38,049 nt of DNA from positions 1 through 38,049 of the forward strand of contig DASRZM010000054.1 of NCBI GenBank assembly GCA_035686365.1, written 5' to 3'. Below the pieces are notes generated by a model. It was not told the DNA's origin, made no database searches, and worked only from the letters and a program-made list of their open reading frames with translations. Below are positions 34,501-38,049 of this stretch, in pieces. Numbering within the stretch: the first letter of the stretch is position 1; each line of letters starts with the position of its first letter. Position numbers and translations under genes: made by a program. Source of the DNA: DASRZM01 sp035686365. Lineage in GTDB: Bacteria > Pseudomonadota > Gammaproteobacteria > Xanthomonadales > Xanthomonadaceae.

Positions 34501-34840
34501 GTCGGTCGGGCGCCAGGGCGAGGTCGCCTTCGCCGTGGCCTTCGTCTACGACCAGGCCGGCGAGCCAACCTGGGTGGCCGGCGCCAGTGCCGCATCGCCC
34601 ACCCGTATGGTGATGCCGGTTTCGGTGTTCGCCGGGCCCGACCGCTGCCCGGGCTGCACCGGCCCGCGCAATGCCGAGCCCAGTCCGGCCGGTGAACTGG
34701 TGTTCGAGATCCTCGGCGAGGCCGATGCCGTGGTCGATGCCGACTTCACCGCACCGGGCCTGTCGTGGCAGCGCAGCGGTTCTGCACAGGTTCCGCTGAC
34801 CGACGTGCCGACCCGGCCCAACGACGATCCGCTGCCCTAG
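31559..34840 (+). CDS. Secreted reprolysin-like zinc metalloprotease with calcium-binding repeats and beta-propeller
   Basis: This 1093-residue exported multidomain protein has a signal peptide at 1-23 (QVAAA before APDW). A propeptide-like region spans to about 170, and a metzincin peptidase to about 405, with zinc motif HEVGHNLGAEH (H319, E320, H323, H329) and Met-turn at M354 in HTVMGSF. Residues 421-545 hold DxDGDGxxD thrombospondin type 3-like calcium repeats. Residues 550-830 look like an NHL/SMP-type beta-propeller (DLLVISAGTDRVLRLDGASG, GLAFGPDGHLYVSSIGSDQV). The C-terminus has two W-x-x-P-x-x-SG-x-G units (NWYNPARSGHGLEL; AWYPPAESGWGLSV), common in Xanthomonadales. It probably degrades external protein. 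A -10-like TAGATT lies near 31525. Confidence 0.9.
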   Translation: MIARCLRSLLPMLVCATGQVAAAAPDWRPAEAGGKSLPSSLSSHYAALPAGSAHPMLRGSAKAQAPWTLHLPDGSRFRVELAGQTLHANGDVTYAGTVERAGALYPVMMTVGPEASFGTWRTPLGEYRFESRGAEGWLLEVHHRGLALEPADTHAVGSAGRTMAPSGSAAAKAGETVIDVLFVFSANFAARYPGSAAQTRVNHLVALANQALADSAVSLVLRLVGAEATAYPDSAGGNGPAVQALASTLAGQSDDFPGLRQRRSDLGADLVTLVWPHEIETRGSCGVAFFPDGRPELGVNVVSDGFDSWSLCADDVYAHEVGHNLGAEHQNGSNSGEAGFGTPFILPGRLHTVMGSFGSGHPDRYLGLSRFSNPDRRCGGVPCGVPDLHDNARRLRQNMAAVAAYAPQRSVAVVAAPPPHDPDVDGDGVPESQDAFPHDPRWHADRDGDGVADPVDAFPDDPSEWADTDGDGVGDNADPDDDGDGIADAQDAFPLDPSEHVDSDGDRVGDNADAFPLDRREWRDSDGDGIGDNAEPDADDDGVPDFATPATLADVDLLVISAGTDRVLRLDGASGLYGGVEIADAHVPQALGPQSAIDWNPHDKRLYALVGGGVRRYDRAGPTPEGILIHPTLLGPLPGLQSSFPSGLAVAADGTLVIADEHFRVLAMHDAITGELKAGGVPAWIPRFNGVLRDVAVSGERAWALERDGMITEADIAGARPLRSDRPVPTGFDNPWNAADIEVTPDGSALLIADPGSGTVLRVAVERLDHATIFIAAGSGGLDGPAGLAFGPDGHLYVSSIGSDQVLRYDGTTGAFIDVFSKTPPGVLEQPRDLRFVPKVRDRYPRDAQRRFRPVPGNWYNPARSGHGLELQRSGDRIGLLWYTYLDDGTPTWYLAPARPLVDDVWSAPLLRFTWDGVRATGVEVGSVSLRFADERHADFSWTLPGSSGQEPIQLLLAGTTSESQFPTAAWYPPAESGWGLSVGRQGEVAFAVAFVYDQAGEPTWVAGASAASPTRMVMPVSVFAGPDRCPGCTGPRNAEPSPAGELVFEILGEADAVVDADFTAPGLSWQRSGSAQVPLTDVPTRPNDDPLP

Positions 34841-35115
34841 CGCGCCCTGCAGTCGCTGGCGCACAGGCTCCAATGGCCGGCCGCTGCCGCGTGCGGCGTT
34901 GCACTGACGGCGTGGCTGTTCCATCCGGGCCTGATGTCGGTCGACTCGATGCATTGTCGGCCTCGGCTTTCGCCAACGCCCTGCCGCTGTGGCTGATCGC
35001 CGGGTCGGCGGAATTCCGGTACCTGCTGTGGACGGTGCTGGCCGCGGGCCTGGCCTGGCTGTTCGGCCTGACGGCGCCCCTCGCGACCCTGGAGTCGATC
35101 CCGGACCATGCTTGA
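34841..35115 (+). pseudogene. Internally deleted remnant of a polytopic membrane protein gene
   Basis: Two fragments in different frames are joined. In the frame of 34841, WPAAAACGVALTAWLFHPG and LMSVDSM (to about 34955) resemble the first helix and PGLMSxDS motif of large multi-helix membrane proteins such as GT-C-like enzymes. In the frame ending at 35115, NALPLWLIAGSAEFRYLLW and TVLAAGLAWLFGL resemble the last helices of the same kind of protein. The middle is missing, no start codon precedes the first fragment, and the frame changes near 34955-34965. This fits a large internal deletion, but the parent family is a guess. Confidence 0.6.
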
Positions 35116-35148
35116 TCGCTTCATCCGCACAAAGCGATATATGGCGGC

Positions 35149-35154
35149 TATACT
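35149..35154 (+). promoter_or_regulatory. -10 box of metF
   Basis: TATACT lies 29 bases before the metF start. The sequence 17 bp upstream, CGCACA (35126-35131), is a weak -35 match. GATATAT (35136-35142) overlaps the spacer and could be part of an operator, but I cannot assign a regulator. Confidence 0.5.
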
Positions 35155-35183
35155 CGGCCGCGAACGTCCGCCACCTGCGCCTC

Positions 35184-36011
35184 ATGATCCCGATCAGCTT
35201 CGAGTTCTTCCCGCCCAAGACCGACGAGCAACGCGCCCAGCTCGAGCGGGCGGTGCCGCAGCTGAAGGCGCGTGCGCCCGAGTACGTGTCGGTGACCTTC
35301 GGCGCCGGCGGCTCGACCCTCTCCTACACCCCTGAAACCGTGCGCCGGCTGCGCGAGGTGCATGGCCTGGACACCGCGCCGCACATCTCCTGCATGGGCG
35401 GCACGCGCTCCGAGATCGCCGGGCTGCTGGACCGGTACCTGGAGATGGGCGTCGAGCGCATCGTCGCGCTGCGCGGCGACCTGCCCTCGGGCATGGCGGC
35501 GGCCGGCGACTTCCGCTATGCCAACGAGCTGGTCGCCTTCATCCGCGAGCGCCACGAGGCCGCCTTCGCGATCGAGGTCGCCTGCTACCCGGAAACCCAT
35601 CCGCAGTGCCGCGACGCCCAGAGCGACCTGATCAACTTCCAGCGCAAGGTCGAGGCCGGCGCCACCGGTGCGATCACGCAGTACTTCTTCAATCCCGACG
35701 CCTACTTCCGCTTCGTCGAGGACGCACGCGGGGCCGGCATCGACGTGCCGATCGTGCCCGGCATCATGCCGATCTCCAACTTCTCGCAGCTGCGCCGCTT
35801 CTCGGAGCTTTGCGGGGCCGAGATCCCGCGCTGGATCGCCACCCGCATGGCCGGCTACGGCGACGACGTGCAGTCGATCCGCGCGTTCGGCGCCGACGTG
35901 GTCGCGGCGATGTGCAAGCGCCTGGTGGAGGGCGGCGCCCCGGGGCTGCACCTGTACACGCTCAACCGCGCGCGCACGACGCTGGCCCTGCTCGACCGGC
36001 TGCAGGGGTGA
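35184..36011 (+). CDS. metF: 5,10-methylenetetrahydrofolate reductase
   Basis: This 275-residue FAD enzyme reduces 5,10-methylene-THF to 5-methyl-THF, the methyl donor for methionine synthesis. The family N-terminus SFEFFPPKTDEQR, then VSVTFGAGGSTL, PHISCMGGTRSEI, VALRGDLPSG, EVACYPETHPQ, KVEAGATGAITQYFFN and PGIMPISN are all present. The C-terminus APGLHLYTLNRARTT is typical. The ATG at 35184 gives the conserved start; longer upstream frames run through the pseudogene. It is slightly shorter than E. coli MetF (296). With metK and ahcY it covers three steps of the methyl cycle; no methionine synthase is in the window. Confidence 0.95.
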   Translation: MIPISFEFFPPKTDEQRAQLERAVPQLKARAPEYVSVTFGAGGSTLSYTPETVRRLREVHGLDTAPHISCMGGTRSEIAGLLDRYLEMGVERIVALRGDLPSGMAAAGDFRYANELVAFIRERHEAAFAIEVACYPETHPQCRDAQSDLINFQRKVEAGATGAITQYFFNPDAYFRFVEDARGAGIDVPIVPGIMPISNFSQLRRFSELCGAEIPRWIATRMAGYGDDVQSIRAFGADVVAAMCKRLVEGGAPGLHLYTLNRARTTLALLDRLQG

Positions 36012-36084
36012 TCGCGCCTGAGCGCGAAATGAACCCGCGCTCGAACCCACACGCGCTCATGACACCGGCCGGGCGCGAACGCGC

Positions 36085-36090
36085 GACAAT
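36085..36090 (+). promoter_or_regulatory. -10 box next to the start of the small exported protein gene
   Basis: GACAAT ends 6 bases before the ATG at 36097. At normal spacing the transcript would start at or beside the start codon, so a leaderless message is possible. Confidence 0.45.
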
Positions 36091-36096
36091 GCCCGA

Positions 36097-36714
36097 ATGC
36101 GTATGTGCACTGCCTTTGCGCTGGTCGTGCTGGTCGCTGCCCCCCCGGCGGCCGAGGCGGCCGGTGTCCGGCGTTGCCTGAGCCGCGACGGGGTCATGAT
36201 CTATACCGACAAGCGCTGCGAGTACTTCCAGGCGCAGGAGCTGCCCTCGCGCTCGCGTCCGGGCGGATCGGCCGCTGCGGCCGGGCCGCGGCTTTCGGGC
36301 AACGCATTCGGAACGCAGGGACCGGCGGGCTCGGCACGCCCCTTGCCGGCCGGTTGTCCGGCCAGGACCGCCCGGGGCCTGCCCGGGCACATCGACTTTG
36401 CCCACGGGTTGCGCGACGTCAACCGGCTCGCCGCGCTGTACCACTGGCCGGGCCTGTCGGGTGCCGCAGCGGGTCCGATCCTGGCCCAGCTGCAACGGGT
36501 CGTGGATGCGCAGGTCCTGCGCGTGGAGTTCGAGCGACCCGGCCAGGCGGACGGCTACGGCTACTCGACCGCCTATGGGCCGGCGTTCGCACGGCCCCGG
36601 GTCAAGCCGCTGCTGCGGGTGGAGTTCGGACTCGACGCCGGGCCCGGCCTGCAGACCCTGCACTTCGACCTGGTACGCCACGCCGGCTGCGTGTGGCTCG
36701 CCAACCTGCGCTGA
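36097..36714 (+). CDS. Small exported protein with a DUF4124-like N-terminus
   Basis: This 205-residue protein has a signal peptide (MRMCTAFALVVLVAAPPAAE, cleavage near AEA) and a mature N-terminus VRRCLSRDGVMIYTDKRC that follows the cysteine-flanked pattern of DUF4124 domains (short WDxxGxxxYSD-type strands). The rest has a linker (about 50-85) and a compact domain with HIDFAHGLRDVNRLAALYHW and LLRVEFGLDAGPGLQTLHFD. No catalytic motif is apparent. The predicted location is the periplasm. It lies between metF and ilvE on the same strand but has its own -10 box. Function unknown; the DUF4124 resemblance is suggestive only. Confidence 0.75.
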   Translation: MRMCTAFALVVLVAAPPAAEAAGVRRCLSRDGVMIYTDKRCEYFQAQELPSRSRPGGSAAAAGPRLSGNAFGTQGPAGSARPLPAGCPARTARGLPGHIDFAHGLRDVNRLAALYHWPGLSGAAAGPILAQLQRVVDAQVLRVEFERPGQADGYGYSTAYGPAFARPRVKPLLRVEFGLDAGPGLQTLHFDLVRHAGCVWLANLR

Positions 36715-36741
36715 TCCGTTTGCACCGGGCCTGCGCCGCCC

Positions 36742-36747
36742 GATAAT
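36742..36747 (+). promoter_or_regulatory. -10 box candidate for ilvE
   Basis: GATAAT lies 28 bases before the ilvE ATG. No convincing -35 was seen. Confidence 0.4.
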
Positions 36748-36775
36748 GCGCCGTCATCCAAAGGTCCGGCGCCCC

Positions 36776-37696
36776 ATGTCGCAGATCTATCCGGAAACCA
36801 TCTGGCACAACGGCGCACTCAAGCCCTGGGCCGAGGCCACCACCCACGTGATGGCACAGGCGATCCACTACGGCTCCTCGGTATTCGAGGGGATCCGCAG
36901 CTACGAGTCGCCGGACGGAGCGGTGATCTTCCGGCTCCAGGACCATCTGGTGCGCCTGATGGGCTCGGCGAAGATCTACGATCTGGACATGCCCTACGGT
37001 CCGGCCGAACTGGCGCAAGCTTGCCGCGATGTCCTGCGTGCCAACGGCCTGGACGCCGCCTACCTGCGCCCGGTCGCCTTCCGCGGCCTGGGCGAATTCG
37101 GCATGGCCGCCGAGGCGCCGACCGAGGTCGCGGTGGGTGCCTGGCCGTGGGGGCCGTACCTGGGCGCGGACGCGCCCGAAAGCGGCGTCGATGCCTGCGT
37201 GTCGAGCTGGCAGCGGGTGGCCCCCAACACCGTGCCCGCCGGCGCCAAGGCGGGCGGCAACTACCTGTCGGGCCAGCTGATCGCGCGCGAGGCGCGGCGA
37301 CTGGGCTATGCCGAGGGCATCGCGCTGGCGTCCACCGGGCTGCTCAGCGAAGGCGCCGGGGAGAATCTGTTCCTGGTCATCGACGGCGCACTGCACACGC
37401 CCCCGGCCGGCGCGGGCATCCTGGCCGGCATTACCCGCCAGACCGTGTGCACGCTGGCGCGCGAGGCCGGCATCGACTGCATCGAGCGGGAACTGCCGCG
37501 CGAGTACCTGTACCTGGCCGAGGAGGTGTTCATGTGCGGCACCGCTGCCGAGGTCACGCCGCTGCGCTCGATCGACGGCAAGCCGGTCGGCGCAGGCCGC
37601 CCCGGTCCGGTGACGCGCCGGATCCAGGACCTGTTCTTCGGCCTGTTCGACGGCCGCACACCGGACCGCCACGGCTGGCTCACGCCGGTGAGCTGA
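36776..37696 (+). CDS. ilvE: Branched-chain amino acid aminotransferase
   Basis: This 306-residue PLP-dependent class IV aminotransferase interconverts branched-chain 2-oxo acids with leucine, isoleucine and valine using glutamate. Signatures are HYGSSVFEGIRSYE (31-44), LRPVAFRGLGEFG, the Schiff-base lysine K158 in PAGAKAGGNYLSGQLIARE, GLLSEGAGENLFLVIDG, GITRQTV and FMCGTAAEVTPLRSIDG. Length matches E. coli IlvE (309). The ATG at 36776 gives the conserved start MSQIYPETIWHNG. It is the last gene in the window; no terminator was recognised after it. Confidence 0.95.
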   Translation: MSQIYPETIWHNGALKPWAEATTHVMAQAIHYGSSVFEGIRSYESPDGAVIFRLQDHLVRLMGSAKIYDLDMPYGPAELAQACRDVLRANGLDAAYLRPVAFRGLGEFGMAAEAPTEVAVGAWPWGPYLGADAPESGVDACVSSWQRVAPNTVPAGAKAGGNYLSGQLIAREARRLGYAEGIALASTGLLSEGAGENLFLVIDGALHTPPAGAGILAGITRQTVCTLAREAGIDCIERELPREYLYLAEEVFMCGTAAEVTPLRSIDGKPVGAGRPGPVTRRIQDLFFGLFDGRTPDRHGWLTPVS

Positions 37697-37741
37697 GCGC
37701 CACCGACCCCGCGCTGCCGCAACACCCGCTGTGCCTCGCCC

Positions 37742-37874
37742 GTAGGAGCGGCCGTCGGCCGCGATCGGACGCAGCGCAAGCCCCAGACTGCCCCAAGCCG
37801 AGTGCCGCGGTCCGGGCGCATCGCTTGCGCCCAGAGTCATTCGCAGATCGATCGCGGTCATGCGCCGCTCCCAC
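37742..37874. repeat. Two REP-like hairpins and a half copy of the 110-bp element arm
   Basis: A GTAGGAGC-headed REP lies at 37742-37766 and an inverted one at 37850-37874. Between them, 37802-37832 begins GTGCCGCGGTCCGG and then ATCGCTTGC, matching one arm of the 110-bp palindromic family, without its partner. This part of the 353-bp end interval has no gene. Both REP units follow the pattern seen at 13820-14163. Confidence 0.7.
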
Positions 37875-37901
37875 GCGGGAACTAGGACCGTGTCGTACCG
37901 G

Positions 37902-38049
37902 GGATCGCCGGCAACGCCGGCTCCTACAGGGCGACGACGATACGAAACGAAAGCGGGAGGACCGCGGGGCGGGGACGGTTTCCGGGGGCGTACGCGCCAG
38001 GGATGGCGCGTCCGCAGCCTACAGGGATGTACTCGCGGCGGCCCCGGAA
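37902..38049 (+). repeat. 148-bp dispersed repeat, copy 2 (cut by the window end)
   Basis: It is ungapped over its 148 bases against 13871-14018, with five mismatches, and is in the same orientation. It continues to the window end, so its true length may be larger. It carries the same two CCTACAGG-ended hairpins. Confidence 0.88.

Noticed and set aside
35101..35183. MetJ or SahR operator in front of metF
   Set aside because: GATATAT is present but no full palindrome of either regulator could be made out, so only the -10 is reported.

Overview
The window is a GC-rich (about 70 %) chromosomal segment from a gammaproteobacterium, most likely Xanthomonadales/Lysobacterales or a near relative. 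This is inferred from the gene families (FadL-type porin, Fur-controlled TonB receptor, DusB, secreted zinc protease with paired W-x-x-P-x-x-SG-x-G repeats), the GTAGG-headed REP-like repeats, and -10 boxes placed almost on top of start codons. No phage, plasmid, CRISPR, rRNA or tRNA was seen. The ends cut through intergenic DNA; the right end lies inside a dispersed repeat.

Layout. 1-5.6 kb: an outer-membrane FadL-like barrel with a strong terminator, then a leftward pair made of a transmembrane Ser/Thr kinase and a secreted TPR protein overlapping by 4 bases. 5.9-8.5 kb: a Fur-box-controlled TonB-dependent receptor. 8.5-11 kb: an ECF sigma factor, a single-pass membrane protein that may be its anti-sigma factor, and a periplasmic two-PDZ protein. 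11.2-17.8 kb: an SLC13/RCK_C permease, a MITE-like palindrome, a small Fur-box-linked unknown gene, an aldo/keto reductase, a CNT nucleoside transporter and a PfkB sugar kinase. 18-24.6 kb: DusB, a Tlc-type nucleotide transporter with a cadherin-like C-terminal domain, a convergent exported metallophosphatase-kinase fusion, a methyltransferase, a GNAT acetyltransferase and a thioredoxin-fold protein. 24.7-37.7 kb: a YdjM-like membrane hydrolase, metK, a VOC gene remnant, an unknown membrane-anchored protein, an RquA-like methyltransferase, an SAH riboswitch with ahcY, a large secreted metalloprotease, a deletion-scarred membrane gene remnant, metF, a small exported protein and ilvE.

How the genes fit together. 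metK (SAM synthesis), ahcY (SAH hydrolysis under an SAH riboswitch) and metF (methyl-folate supply) lie within about 10 kb and form much of the activated-methyl cycle; the RquA-like and class I methyltransferases nearby are SAM consumers. The CNT transporter and PfkB kinase look like a nucleoside/ribose salvage pair. The sigma/membrane/PDZ trio looks like an envelope signalling operon. The kinase-TPR pair and the exported phosphatase-kinase fusion are further signalling candidates.

The most unusual material is (i) the predicted exported phosphatase-kinase fusion beside a nucleotide transporter carrying a CADG/He_PIG-like domain, and (ii) several families of dispersed structured repeats. Two of these families (5894-6003 with 17864-17973, and 11051-11165 with 28640-28753) differ by paired, compensatory base changes that keep their hairpins intact, so structure rather than sequence appears to be under selection. 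Nothing here could be searched against databases; all family calls are from motifs read by eye.
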